Assembly: GCF_030813695.1 (NCBI RefSeq)
Contig: NZ_JAUSVA010000002.1
Span: 4,650,001 to 4,714,000, forward strand
From: Kitasatospora herbaricolor
Lineage (GTDB): Bacteria > Actinomycetota > Actinomycetes > Streptomycetales > Streptomycetaceae
Direction of reading: 5' to 3'
DNA length: 64,000 bases
The notes beneath the pieces are model-generated. The model did not search any database and was not told the origin of the DNA. It was given only the letters and a program-made list of their open reading frames with translations. A program made the translations under genes and the position numbers. The stretch's first letter is position 1, and each line of letters opens with the position of its first letter. Positions 49,207-58,069 of this stretch are shown here, one piece after another.

Positions 49207-51840
49207 ATGAGCGGGCCCCGCGAGGAGCGAGCACAGAGCCAGGCCGGTGGACAACAACCGGCCGGGACGCCGGGCGGCGACTGGTACGTGGCCGACACCT
49301 ACGCACAGGACCCCTACGCGGCGGAGGGCTACGACGGGTACGCGTCCGAGCAGGACCCGTACGGCGTCCAGGCCGGACGGGAGGGCGGCGCACCGCCGGC
49401 CTACGACGTGCCGCCGCAGCTCCCGCCGCAGGCCGGCGGCTACCCGACGCCCGTGCCGCCGGCGATGGCACCGCCCGTCCCGCCGGTGCAGCCCGGCTGG
49501 GACACCCCGGCCAGGCCCGCCTGGGAGGAGCCTGCGGCGAACCCCGCGCCGCAGCGCCCGGCGGCCCAGGCCCCCGTCACCCCGAACGCAGCCCCCCCGA
49601 ACGCCGCTCCCGCGGACCCCGGCGCCCCCGCGCCCGGCTCCGGCCCCGGCGCCCGGTGGGGACAGCCGCAGTGGCAGGAGCCGGCCCGGGCGGAGTCGCC
49701 GTGGAACTCCGAGACCACCGAGTACGTCGGCGTGGACGCGCTGTTCGGCGGCCCCACCCAGCAGCCCACCCAGCAGCCCGGCCCGCAGCCCGGCCCGCAG
49801 GCGACCCCGTACCCCGACCAGCGGCCGGCCCAGCAGCCCGCTCCGCAGCCGGGTCAGCAGCCGTTCCAGCAGCCCGGGCCGTACAGCCCCTACCGGCCCG
49901 GCGCCCAGCCGATGCCGGCCCCCGGCGGTCCGGCCGCCGGCCAGGGCCACCCGGCGCCGCCCTTCGCCGCCGGTCCGCCGCAGGGCCAGGGCCCGCAGCC
50001 CGGCCACGAGCACCACCCGGGCCACGGCCAGGGCGGCCAGTTCGTCCCGCCGATCGAGTTCGACCCGCCGCTCTCCGAGCAGGAGGCCACCATGCAGGTG
50101 GCGGCGGTCCAGCTGCCGCCCGCCGTGGAGCCGCTCGACGAGGTCGCCGAGGAGATCGCGGAGGAGCGCCAGGAGGCGTCCCGGCCCGCGAAGGGCGGCG
50201 GCGGAGGCAAGGTCGCCGGCCTGCTGAACTCCAGCGCGATCATGGCCGCCGGCACCCTGGTCTCCCGGGGCACCGGGTTCGTCCGCACGATGGTGATCGT
50301 CGCCGCGATCGGCGCCGTCCGGATGGGCGACTCGTACAACGCCGCCAACACCCTGCCGACCCTGCTCTACATCCTGATCGGCGGCGGCGCGCTGAACGCC
50401 GTCTTCGTGCCGCAGCTGGTCCGCAGCATGAAGCACGACGAGGACGGCGGCGCCGCCTACGCCAACCGGCTGCTGACGCTGGTGATCATCGGCCTGGCCG
50501 GGGTCTCCTTCCTGGCCGTGATCGGCGCCCCGGTGCTGGTCCAGCTGATCGCGCACGCGCTCACCACCGACCAGGCCAGCGCAGACACCACGGTGGCGCT
50601 GGCGCGCTACTGCCTCCCCACCATCTTCTTCATGGGCATCCATGTGGTGATGGGGCAGATCCTGAACGCCCGCGGCCGCTTCGGCGCGATGATGTGGACC
50701 CCGGTCCTCAACAACATCGTGGTGATCTTCACCTTCGGCGCGTACATCTGGGTCTACGGCGGGTTCAGCTCCACCGAGGTCAACCCGGCCACCATCTCCC
50801 CCGAGGGCGTGCGGCTGCTCGGCCTGGGCACCCTGATCGGCCTGGCCGTCCAGGCGCTGGCGATGATCCCCTACCTGCGGGCCGCCGGCTTCAGCTACCG
50901 GCCGCGCTTCGACTGGCGCGGCCACGGCCTGGGCAAGGCCGCCCGGCTCGCCAAGTGGACGTTCTTCTTCGTCCTGGCCAACCAGGCCGGCTACCTGGTG
51001 ATCACCCAGATCGCCGTCGCGGCCGGCATCGACGCCGGCGACAACGGCGCCGGCCTGTCGGCGTTCTCCAACGCCCTGCTGATCTGGCAGCTGCCGCACG
51101 CGGTGATCGCGGTCTCGATCATGAGCGCCGTGCTGCCGCGGCTCTCCCGCGCGGCCGCCGACGAGGACGCCGGCACCGTCCGGGACGACATCTCCTACGG
51201 CCTGCGCACCACCGCCGTGGCGATCATCCCCGGGGCCTTCCTCTTCCTCTCCCTCGGCCCGGCCATCGCCCGCTCGATCTACGCCGTGGGCGGCCAGCCG
51301 CAGGCCCTGGAGAGCGCCACCAACATCGGCCTGATGCTCTCGGCGTTCGCCCTCGGCCTGATCCCGTACTCGATGCAGTACGTCATGCTGCGCGGCTTCT
51401 ACGCCTACGAGGACACCCGCACCCCGTTCTCCAACACCGTCTGGGTGGCGGGCTGCCAGGCCGGCTTCTCGGTCCTCTGCTACCTGGTGCTGCCCGCGCA
51501 GTGGGTGGTGACCGGGATGGCCTTCGGCTACGGGGCCGCGTACGCGGTCGGCGTCGCGGTGGCGATCCCGAAGCTCAAGCGGAAGATCGGCGGCCTGGAC
51601 ACCAAGCGGATCGGCCGCACCTACAGCCGGCTCGCCGCCGCCTGCGTGCCGGCCGCCGCGGTCGGTGTCGGCGTCAGCCTGCTGATCGGCTCGCTGGTCG
51701 GCGGCTGGCTGGGCAGCGTACTGACCGTCCTGGTCGCCGGCGCGCTGCAGCTGGCGGTCTTCGCGGTGATCGCCAAGCGGCTCAAGATCGAAGAGCTCAA
51801 CTCGATGCTCGGGATGGTCCGCGGCCGCCTGGGCCGCTGA
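49207..51840 (+). CDS. murJ: lipid II flippase MurJ (MviN) with long N-terminal extension
   Basis: 877 aa. Residues 1-335 are a Pro/Gln/Ala/Gly-rich cytosolic extension (QQPTQQPGPQPGPQ-type repeats) ending with an acidic helix. From about 336 the MOP-fold transporter begins (LLNSSAIMAAGTLVSRGTGFVRT in pieces), with 14-15 helices and family marks NAVFVPQLVRSM, WTPVLNNIVVIF and FYAYEDTRTPF. It moves lipid II outward. ATG 49207 follows GAAGAGGTGGC; a TTG 17 codons upstream is less likely. No C-terminal pseudokinase is fused; the next gene encodes it separately. Confidence 0.92.
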   Translation: MSGPREERAQSQAGGQQPAGTPGGDWYVADTYAQDPYAAEGYDGYASEQDPYGVQAGREGGAPPAYDVPPQLPPQAGGYPTPVPPAMAPPVPPVQPGWDTPARPAWEEPAANPAPQRPAAQAPVTPNAAPPNAAPADPGAPAPGSGPGARWGQPQWQEPARAESPWNSETTEYVGVDALFGGPTQQPTQQPGPQPGPQATPYPDQRPAQQPAPQPGQQPFQQPGPYSPYRPGAQPMPAPGGPAAGQGHPAPPFAAGPPQGQGPQPGHEHHPGHGQGGQFVPPIEFDPPLSEQEATMQVAAVQLPPAVEPLDEVAEEIAEERQEASRPAKGGGGGKVAGLLNSSAIMAAGTLVSRGTGFVRTMVIVAAIGAVRMGDSYNAANTLPTLLYILIGGGALNAVFVPQLVRSMKHDEDGGAAYANRLLTLVIIGLAGVSFLAVIGAPVLVQLIAHALTTDQASADTTVALARYCLPTIFFMGIHVVMGQILNARGRFGAMMWTPVLNNIVVIFTFGAYIWVYGGFSSTEVNPATISPEGVRLLGLGTLIGLAVQALAMIPYLRAAGFSYRPRFDWRGHGLGKAARLAKWTFFFVLANQAGYLVITQIAVAAGIDAGDNGAGLSAFSNALLIWQLPHAVIAVSIMSAVLPRLSRAAADEDAGTVRDDISYGLRTTAVAIIPGAFLFLSLGPAIARSIYAVGGQPQALESATNIGLMLSAFALGLIPYSMQYVMLRGFYAYEDTRTPFSNTVWVAGCQAGFSVLCYLVLPAQWVVTGMAFGYGAAYAVGVAVAIPKLKRKIGGLDTKRIGRTYSRLAAACVPAAAVGVGVSLLIGSLVGGWLGSVLTVLVAGALQLAVFAVIAKRLKIEELNSMLGMVRGRLGR

Positions 51841-51951
51841 CCGCACGTCAACCGTGCGGACGGGAGAACCTCCGCCACCCACGGGTGGCGGCCGCTGGGC
51901 CGGATTCGGCGATCGGGTGAGAGCCCGGGAGCGCCGGACCCGGCCCAGCGG
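51841..51951 (+). terminator. cluster of hairpins after murJ
   Basis: Three inverted repeats follow the murJ stop: a 7-bp stem (51841-51859), a 9-bp stem (51872-51891) and 12-bp arms (51892-51903 with 51940-51951). Together a plausible terminator or processing region between murJ and the pseudokinase gene. Confidence 0.55.
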
Positions 51952-52124
51952 CCGATCTGCACCAGATCTCTCCACCGCACGCAACCGCTTGCCCGTCTCA
52001 GCGGTCGTACCCGGGGGAGAACAGTGGGCACAATTGACCTGGACCGCCCCGGCCCCCGCGCCGAGGCGATCCAGCGACTTTCTCGGGTCCGGGGCGACAC
52101 GACCGGGGCGACACAAGGGGAGGC

Positions 52125-54230
52125 ATGACCACGGTGGCTGATGGCACCAAGGCGGTCGTCGACACGCCGGAGGCTGACGAGGCGGCGGACGAGGCTGCGC
52201 TGGCCATGGCGATCGACGACCTCGCGGGCGACGACCCGGCCGGCCCGCAGGACGCGGAGGAGGTCTCCGAGACCACCGCCCCGCTGTCGGCAGACGAGAT
52301 CGCCGTCGAACTGGCCGCCGGCGCGGCCCTGGCCGCCGCGGCGAAGGCCAAGGCCGACGCGGCGGCAGCGGCGCGGGCCGAGGCTGAGGCCAAGGCCAAG
52401 GCCAAGGCGGAGGCAGCTGCAGCGGCCGGAGCCAGGCCGGCCGCCAAGGCCGGGTCACCGGCGAAGGCCGGCGAAGCGGCGAAGGCCCAGGCCAAGGCCA
52501 GCACCGGCACCAAGACCGACGGCAAGGCCGTCGAGGCCACCGGGGCGAAGCCGCAGACCGCCCCCGGCGGGGCCGCGCAGCCCCTCCCCGGGGCCGCCGC
52601 CCGCCCCGGTGCGCAGACGCCCGCCAAGGCCGCCCCGAGGGCCGCCGCGACCGCCGGCGACACCGGCGGGACGGGCGCCCTCCCGCTCACCCTGCCCGCC
52701 CCCCTGCGGCACAGCGGCGACGTCATCGGCGGCCGCTACCGGCTGGAGGAGTGCATCTCCCAGTCCGGCACCTTCAGCAGCTGGCGCGCCGTCGACGAGA
52801 AGCTGCGCCGCGCGGTCGGCGTCCACCTGATGGCCGCCGGGCACCAGCGCTCCCGCGCCGTGCTCGCCGCGGCGAAGTCCGCCGCCCTGCTCGGCGACCC
52901 CCGCTTCGTCCAGGTCCTGGACGCCGTCCAGGAGGGCGAGCTGGTCTACGTCGTCCGGGAGTGGCTCCCTGACGCCTCCGACCTCGCCAAGCTCCTCACC
53001 ACCGGCCCGATGGAGCCCTACGACGCGTACCAGATGGTCCGCCAGGTCACCGACGCCATCGCCACCGCCCACCGCCGCGGCCAGGCGCACCTGCGGCTCA
53101 CCCCGCGCTGCGTGCTGCGCACCGAGGGCGGCCAGTACCGGATCAACGGCATCGCGGTGGACGCGGCCCTGCGCGGCCTGCCCGCCGACGACAGCGCCGA
53201 CGCCGAGCTCACGGACACCCGTGCCATCGGCGTCCTGCTGTACGCGGCGCTGACCCACCGCTGGCCGTTCCCCGAGGACCGCTACGACCTCCAGGGCCTG
53301 CCCAAGGGCCTCGGCCAGGTGCCCCCCAGCCAGGTACGGGCCGGCGTCCACAAGGGCCTCTCGGAGCTCGCCGCCCGCGTCCTCTGCGACCCGCCGCCGC
53401 ACCACGGCGCCCCGATCACCACGCCGGAGGAGCTGGCGAAGGCCATCGCGCTGATGCCCCGCATCCGCCAGCCCGAGCCCGAGCTGCCCGCCTTCACCCC
53501 GCCCCGGCGCACCCCGCCCGCGCCGGCGCCCGTCACCGCACCCACCCCCGTCGGCCCGGCCTTCCACGGCCCGCTGCCGTACCCGACCCGGCCGCGCCGC
53601 CGCCGGCTGCGCCGGGTCCTCAAGGCGACCGCCTGGACGGTCGCGCTGGCCGCCGTCGGCTTCTCCTCCTGGCAGCTGGTCGGCCAGCTGCGCGGCAGCA
53701 ACCACACCACCGACACCGCCGGGCCGACGGTCACCCTGACGGACGCCGCGCACCCGCAGATCGGCGCCCCGGTGAACACCGCCCCCGCCGGCACCCCGGT
53801 CACGATCGCGGACGTGAAGTCCTTCAACCCGCTGGGCGACTCCCCCGAGAGCGTGCCGCGGCTGCCGCTCACCCACGACGGCAACCCCGACACGACCTGG
53901 ACCACGCTCGACTACCGGAACCCGCTGCAGATGATCAAGGAGGGCACCGGGCTCCTGGTGGACCTCGGCTCGCCCCAGCAGGTCGGATCGGTCAACGTCC
54001 AGTTCGTCGGCAGCACCCGGGTCGAGCTCCGCGTCCCGACCACCCAGTCCGCGACCGCCCCCGGCAAGCCCGGCGACTACCGCGTCGTCGCCCAGAGCAC
54101 CGGCGCCCAGGCCGACCTCCGGCCCGAGGCCCCGGTGACCACCCGCTACCTCTTGATCTGGATGACCGACCTCCCCAAGGATGGGGGCGTCTGGCACGGC
54201 CAGGTGTCCGAGATCAAGGTCACCGGCTGA
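52125..54230 (+). CDS. membrane pseudokinase linked to MurJ
   Basis: 701 aa. N-terminal 185 residues are Ala/Lys/Glu-rich, then a protein-kinase-like domain (about 200-450) beginning GGRYRLEECISQSGTFSSW. Catalytic residues are missing: the VAVK lysine is replaced (VGVHLMA), HRD reads AHLRLTPRC, and DFG reads NGIAVDA. One membrane helix (about 500-522) leads to an extracellular beta domain of discoidin/galactose-binding type (SVNVQFVGSTRVELRVP). In M. tuberculosis the same two parts are fused to MurJ, where the phosphorylated pseudokinase recruits FhaA. AAGGGGAGG precedes ATG 52125. Confidence 0.87.
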   Translation: MTTVADGTKAVVDTPEADEAADEAALAMAIDDLAGDDPAGPQDAEEVSETTAPLSADEIAVELAAGAALAAAAKAKADAAAAARAEAEAKAKAKAEAAAAAGARPAAKAGSPAKAGEAAKAQAKASTGTKTDGKAVEATGAKPQTAPGGAAQPLPGAAARPGAQTPAKAAPRAAATAGDTGGTGALPLTLPAPLRHSGDVIGGRYRLEECISQSGTFSSWRAVDEKLRRAVGVHLMAAGHQRSRAVLAAAKSAALLGDPRFVQVLDAVQEGELVYVVREWLPDASDLAKLLTTGPMEPYDAYQMVRQVTDAIATAHRRGQAHLRLTPRCVLRTEGGQYRINGIAVDAALRGLPADDSADAELTDTRAIGVLLYAALTHRWPFPEDRYDLQGLPKGLGQVPPSQVRAGVHKGLSELAARVLCDPPPHHGAPITTPEELAKAIALMPRIRQPEPELPAFTPPRRTPPAPAPVTAPTPVGPAFHGPLPYPTRPRRRRLRRVLKATAWTVALAAVGFSSWQLVGQLRGSNHTTDTAGPTVTLTDAAHPQIGAPVNTAPAGTPVTIADVKSFNPLGDSPESVPRLPLTHDGNPDTTWTTLDYRNPLQMIKEGTGLLVDLGSPQQVGSVNVQFVGSTRVELRVPTTQSATAPGKPGDYRVVAQSTGAQADLRPEAPVTTRYLLIWMTDLPKDGGVWHGQVSEIKVTG

Positions 54231-54380
54231 CACCGGGCACCGCCGGGCACCGCTCGCGCCCCTGGCGCGGCGGCCCGGCCCGGTGGGTGCGGGCCCGGGT
54301 CCCGGAGGGCCCCGCGCGTGACCGGCCGGCGCGGGCCGCCGGCGACGACAGGCAGGACGACGAGGGTGGAAGGGGTGCGG

Positions 54381-55160
54381 ATGGCGGACGCCGAGGACAG
54401 CGACGCCGAACTGCTGAGCCGGCACGTCGCCGGCGACCCGGACGCCTTCGGCCTGCTGGTGCGGCGCCACCGCGACCGGCTCTGGGCCGTCGCGCTGCGC
54501 ACCCTCGGCGACCGTGAGGAGGCCGCCGACGCCGTCCAGGACGCGTTGGTGTCGGCCTTCCGCTCCGCCCACACCTTCCAAGGACGCTCCGCCGTCACCA
54601 CCTGGCTGCACCGGATCGTCGTCAACGCCTGCCTCGACCGGGCCCGGCGGACCGCCACCAGGCGCACCGGCCCGCTGGACGACGACCCGCAGCGCCTGGA
54701 CACCCTGGTCGGCAGCTCCGAGGCGGCCGATCACCCGGTCGTCCGGGCCGAGGTCCGGCGCGAGGTGACGGCCGCGCTCGACGCCCTGCCCGCCGAGCAG
54801 CGGGCCGCCCTGGTCCTGGTGGACATGCAGGGCTACCCGGTCGCCGAGGCCGCCGAGGTGCTCGGGGTCCCCGTCGGCACCGTCAAGAGCCGCTGCGCCC
54901 GCGGCCGCGCCCGGCTTCTCCCGCTGGTCCGTCATCTGCGCGAGAACCCCGCCGGCGGCTCCGACAGCGGCAGCGGCTCCGGCCCGGACCCGTCCGCGCC
55001 GGGCCCGGCGACGCGCGGCGCCGTTTCACCCGGCGGCGCTGTTTCACGTGAAACAGCGCCCGGATCGGCGCCCGACGGGAACCCGACCGGCCCCCGGACC
55101 GTCACAGGGACGAGCACCGGCAGCGATCCGATCCTGGAAGGAGATGCGACCGCGCGATGA
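54381..55160 (+). CDS. sigM: ECF sigma factor SigM
   Basis: ECF sigma factor (259 aa). Region 2 about 8-75 (LLSRHVAGDPDAFGLLVRRH, EEAADAVQDALVSAFRSAHTF in pieces), region 4 about 115-175 (VLVDMQGYPVAEAAEVLGVPVGTVKSRCARGR in pieces). The last 75 residues are a Ser/Gly/Pro-rich tail that contains a parS site in its coding DNA, read as VSRET. GGAAGG lies 5 nt before ATG 54381; earlier starts at 54366 or 54318 are possible. Its stop overlaps the start of the anti-sigma gene (ATGA). Confidence 0.88.
   Translation: MADAEDSDAELLSRHVAGDPDAFGLLVRRHRDRLWAVALRTLGDREEAADAVQDALVSAFRSAHTFQGRSAVTTWLHRIVVNACLDRARRTATRRTGPLDDDPQRLDTLVGSSEAADHPVVRAEVRREVTAALDALPAEQRAALVLVDMQGYPVAEAAEVLGVPVGTVKSRCARGRARLLPLVRHLRENPAGGSDSGSGSGPDPSAPGPATRGAVSPGGAVSRETAPGSAPDGNPTGPRTVTGTSTGSDPILEGDATAR
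55035..55060. other. parS: parS site 3, inside sigM coding sequence
   Basis: GTTTCACGTGAAAC at 55041-55054 within a 26-bp perfect palindrome (55035-55060). A half-site GTTTCACC lies just upstream at 55023. It is translated as part of the SigM tail. Confidence 0.95.
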
Positions 55161-56164
55161 CGCACCCCACTTCTTCCCCGCATCCGGCCGGACCGCACCC
55201 TTCGATCGACGAGCTCGCCGACCTCGCCGAGGAGCTGATCGAGGACCCGGACACCGCCGAGTCCCTCCGGGCGCACCTCGACGACTGCCCGGAGTGCCGC
55301 GAGACCCTGGACGCACTGGCCGGGGTGAGCGAGCTGCTGGGCACGGTGGAGACCCAGCCGATGCCGGCGGACGTCGCCCGCCGGATCGACGCCGCACTGG
55401 CCGCGGAGGCGGACCGGACGGACCGGAGGGACCAGAGGGACCGAACGGACCGCGCGGCGGAAGCCGGCAGGCCGGCCGGCTCCGCCACCGAACCCGCACC
55501 CACGCCCGCGACGGCTCCCCCCGGGCGCCCCGCGCCCGCTCACGCACCCGCGCGCTCGCGGCAGGAACCCCGCCCCGTGCCCACCGCCCCGCCGGCCGGT
55601 CCCGGACGGTCCCGGCGGCGGTCCCGGCGGCGCGTCCTGCTGGGCACCGCCTTCGCACTGGCCGCCGTCACCCTCGGGGCCCTCCTGCTGCGGACCCCGG
55701 CGCCGGACCAGGCCGCCGACACCGCGGCCGGAGCGGCCGCCGCCTCCGCCCCCTCGGTCCCCGCCCCCTCCTTCGACGTCCCGTCCCTCGGCACCCCCTC
55801 CCTCGGCGGGCAACGACCCGGCGGCGAGGCCCCGCAGGAACAGCCGGCGATCAAGGGCGGGGCGCCCGTCTACCGCGAGGAGACCCTGGCCGCGCAGGCC
55901 AGGCAGCTGGTCCGCGCGGCCGGACCGGCGGTCCGGCCCTCCGACGGCACCGACCTCAGCACCCGCACCGCGCCGCCCTGCGCGCCCCCCGGCAACGGCT
56001 CGCTGCTCGCCACCGAACGGGGCACCTTCGAGGGCGTCCCCGTGGACGTCCTGGTGTACGCGGAGCCGGGCCACCCGGACCAGCTCGACGTCTACCTGGT
56101 CGCGAGCGACTGCGGAACCGCCCCCGCGACGGTCCTGCTGCACCGGAGCGTCCCGGCGCACTGA
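55157..56164 (+). CDS. zinc-finger anti-sigma factor for SigM
   Basis: 335 aa. The N-terminus holds a ZAS-type zinc motif, HLDDCPECRE (H-x3-C-x2-C, about residues 40-47), in a helical domain that would bind the sigma factor. A Pro/Arg/Ala-rich linker, one membrane helix (about 158-177, RVLLGTAFALAAVTLGALLL) and an exported domain with a Cys pair (APPCAPPG and ASDCGTAP) follow. The ATG overlaps the sigM stop, the standard sigma/anti-sigma arrangement. Signal and protease control unknown. Confidence 0.87.
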   Translation: MTHPTSSPHPAGPHPSIDELADLAEELIEDPDTAESLRAHLDDCPECRETLDALAGVSELLGTVETQPMPADVARRIDAALAAEADRTDRRDQRDRTDRAAEAGRPAGSATEPAPTPATAPPGRPAPAHAPARSRQEPRPVPTAPPAGPGRSRRRSRRRVLLGTAFALAAVTLGALLLRTPAPDQAADTAAGAAAASAPSVPAPSFDVPSLGTPSLGGQRPGGEAPQEQPAIKGGAPVYREETLAAQARQLVRAAGPAVRPSDGTDLSTRTAPPCAPPGNGSLLATERGTFEGVPVDVLVYAEPGHPDQLDVYLVASDCGTAPATVLLHRSVPAH

Positions 56165-56480
56165 CCGGCCCACCGACCGGCGCACCGGGCCGTCGACCGG
56201 CCCCGGGACAGGCCGGCCCACCGACCCACCAACGACCCTTCGACCCGGCCGCCGCCGGAGCCGCCGCACAGGCCGTCCGACCCGGCGCCGGGCGGGCCCC
56301 GGGTCCCGGCACCCGAACCGCCCCCCCAGGCCCCTGGCGCCCCTCCCGGGGCCCACAGTGCGGTCACCTGGTACGGATTCGGCCGGGAATGCGGGAGACT
56401 GGTCAATCGTTGTCCCGGGCGGCGGAGCAGGACCGCCCTCCCCGCACAAGCGCGGGTCGCGATGCGAACCAGGAGATGCA
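56165..56480. promoter_or_regulatory. trxB upstream region
   Basis: 316 nt, very C-rich in its first half with no ORF. The second half holds the sigma-R promoter at 56386-56411 and the AGGAG of trxB. Confidence 0.7.
56386..56411 (+). promoter_or_regulatory. sigma-R-type promoter of trxB
   Basis: GGAAT (56386-56390), exactly 18 nt, GTT (56409-56411), which is the known SigR consensus. In S. coelicolor trxBA is a classical SigR target induced by disulphide stress. The predicted leader is about 65 nt. Confidence 0.8.
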
Positions 56481-57446
56481 GTGAGCGACGTCCGTAATGT
56501 GATCATCATCGGTTCCGGCCCGGCCGGGTACACCTCCGCGCTGTACACCGCCCGAGCCTCGCTCAAGCCGCTGGTCTTCGAAGGCGCCGTCACCGCCGGT
56601 GGCGCCCTGATGAACACCACCGAGGTGGAGAACTTCCCCGGTTACCGGGACGGCATCATGGGCCCCGAGCTGATGGACAACATGCGGGCGCAGGCCGAGC
56701 GCTTCGGCGCCGAGCTCGTCCCCGACGACATCGTCTCGGTCGACCTCACCGGCGACGTCAAGACCGTCACCGACTCCGAGGGCAACGTCCACCGCGCCCG
56801 CGCCGTGATCGTCACCACCGGCTCCCAGCACCGCAAGCTCGGCCTCCCCCGCGAGGACGCGCTCTCCGGCCGCGGGGTCTCCTGGTGCGCCACCTGTGAC
56901 GGGTTCTTCTTCCGCGACCAGGACATCGCCGTGGTCGGCGGCGGCGACACCGCGCTGGAGGAGGCGACCTTCCTCTCGCGCTTCGCCCGCAGCGTCACCG
57001 TGGTCCACCGTCGCGACAGCCTGCGCGCCTCCAAGGCGATGCAGGAGCGGGCCTTCGCCGACCCCAAGATCAGCTTTGCCTGGGACAGCGCCGTCGAGGC
57101 GATCCACGGAGACCCGAAGCTGACCGGTGTCACCCTGCGCGACACCACCACCGGCGAGCAGCGCGAGCTGGCCGTCACGGGCCTGTTCATCGCGATCGGC
57201 CACGACCCGCGCACCGAGCTCTTCACCGGCCAGCTGGACCTGGACGCCGAGGGCTACCTCAAGGTCGAGGCCCCCTCCACCCGGACGAACATCCCCGGTG
57301 TCTTCGGCGCCGGCGACGTCGTCGACCACACCTACCGCCAGGCGATCACCGCCGCCGGCACCGGCTGCGCCGCGGCCCTGGACGCCGAGCGCTACCTCGC
57401 CTCGCTGGCCGACCTGGAGGCCCAGGCCGCCACCGTCGCGGCCTGA
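56481..57446 (+). CDS. trxB: thioredoxin reductase
   Basis: NADPH-dependent reductase of thioredoxin (321 aa). FAD motif IIIGSGPAGYTSALYTAR, redox pair CATC (C136, C139), NADPH motif VVGGGDTALEEA, and the C-terminal FAD contact GVFGAGDVVDHTYRQAITA in pieces. GTG 56481 is preceded by AGGAG. trxA follows after 219 nt, a longer gap than usual because a parS site is between them. Confidence 0.95.
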   Translation: MSDVRNVIIIGSGPAGYTSALYTARASLKPLVFEGAVTAGGALMNTTEVENFPGYRDGIMGPELMDNMRAQAERFGAELVPDDIVSVDLTGDVKTVTDSEGNVHRARAVIVTTGSQHRKLGLPREDALSGRGVSWCATCDGFFFRDQDIAVVGGGDTALEEATFLSRFARSVTVVHRRDSLRASKAMQERAFADPKISFAWDSAVEAIHGDPKLTGVTLRDTTTGEQRELAVTGLFIAIGHDPRTELFTGQLDLDAEGYLKVEAPSTRTNIPGVFGAGDVVDHTYRQAITAAGTGCAAALDAERYLASLADLEAQAATVAA

Positions 57447-57494
57447 CCCTCGCCCGACCGATCCACCGGGTGGAGCTCGCACGCGGGCCGCTCC

Positions 57495-57508
57495 GTTTCA
57501 CGTGAAAC
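57495..57508. other. parS: parS site 4
   Basis: Perfect GTTTCACGTGAAAC in the trxB-trxA gap. Confidence 0.95.
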
Positions 57509-57665
57509 ACGTACGCACGGAGCGGGTCCGTGGGCGGCGGGCCGCGCGAGCGGCCCGTCTCCTCGGGGCCGGCCCCACCCACCTCCCTCGCCGGGACAGA
57601 AACATAACGGCCCCCGCCGTTGTTGTCCTGGCGGCAACACTCGTCCGTGACCCTTAGGAGCTACC

Positions 57666-57992
57666 GTGGCCGGCGCCACCAACATCGTGACCGACGCGTC
57701 CTTCGAGGCCGACGTCCTCAAGAGCGACAAGCCCGTCCTGGTCGATTTCTGGGCCACCTGGTGCGGCCCGTGCCGTCAGATCGCCCCGATCCTGGAAGAG
57801 ATCGCGGGCGAGCACGGCGACAAGCTGACCATCGCGAAGCTCGACGTCGACGCGAACCAGCAGACGGCCGCGGCCTACAACGTCATCTCGATCCCGACGA
57901 TGATCGTCTACAAGGACGGCCAGCCGGTGAAGTCCATCACCGGTGCCCGCCCGAAGGCCGCCCTGCTCCGCGAGCTGGCCGAGTTCATCTAG
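57666..57992 (+). CDS. trxA: thioredoxin
   Basis: 108-aa thioredoxin with the active site WCGPC (C33, C36), PVLVDFWATW and the cis-proline motif IPTMIVY. TTAGGAG precedes the GTG start. Reduced by TrxB upstream; the two genes are probably co-transcribed from the sigma-R promoter despite the parS between them. A very strong terminator follows. Confidence 0.95.
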   Translation: MAGATNIVTDASFEADVLKSDKPVLVDFWATWCGPCRQIAPILEEIAGEHGDKLTIAKLDVDANQQTAAAYNVISIPTMIVYKDGQPVKSITGARPKAALLRELAEFI

Positions 57993-58005
57993 GTTCACCC
58001 GGTGC

Positions 58006-58053
58006 ATCGGCTGAGGCGGGACTCCCCCCGGGGGGAGTCCCGCCTCAGCCGAT
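58006..58053. terminator. 48-bp perfect palindrome, bidirectional terminator
   Basis: 24-bp arms without mismatch or unpaired loop (58006-58029 with 58030-58053) between convergent trxA and the GNAT gene. The longest perfect palindrome seen in the window. Confidence 0.88.
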
Positions 58054-58069
58054 TCCGGCGCTGCCCCGC

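Noticed and set aside
52125..54230. Active Ser/Thr kinase
   Set aside because: The catalytic Lys, HRD Asp and DFG Asp are all missing, so it is called a pseudokinase.
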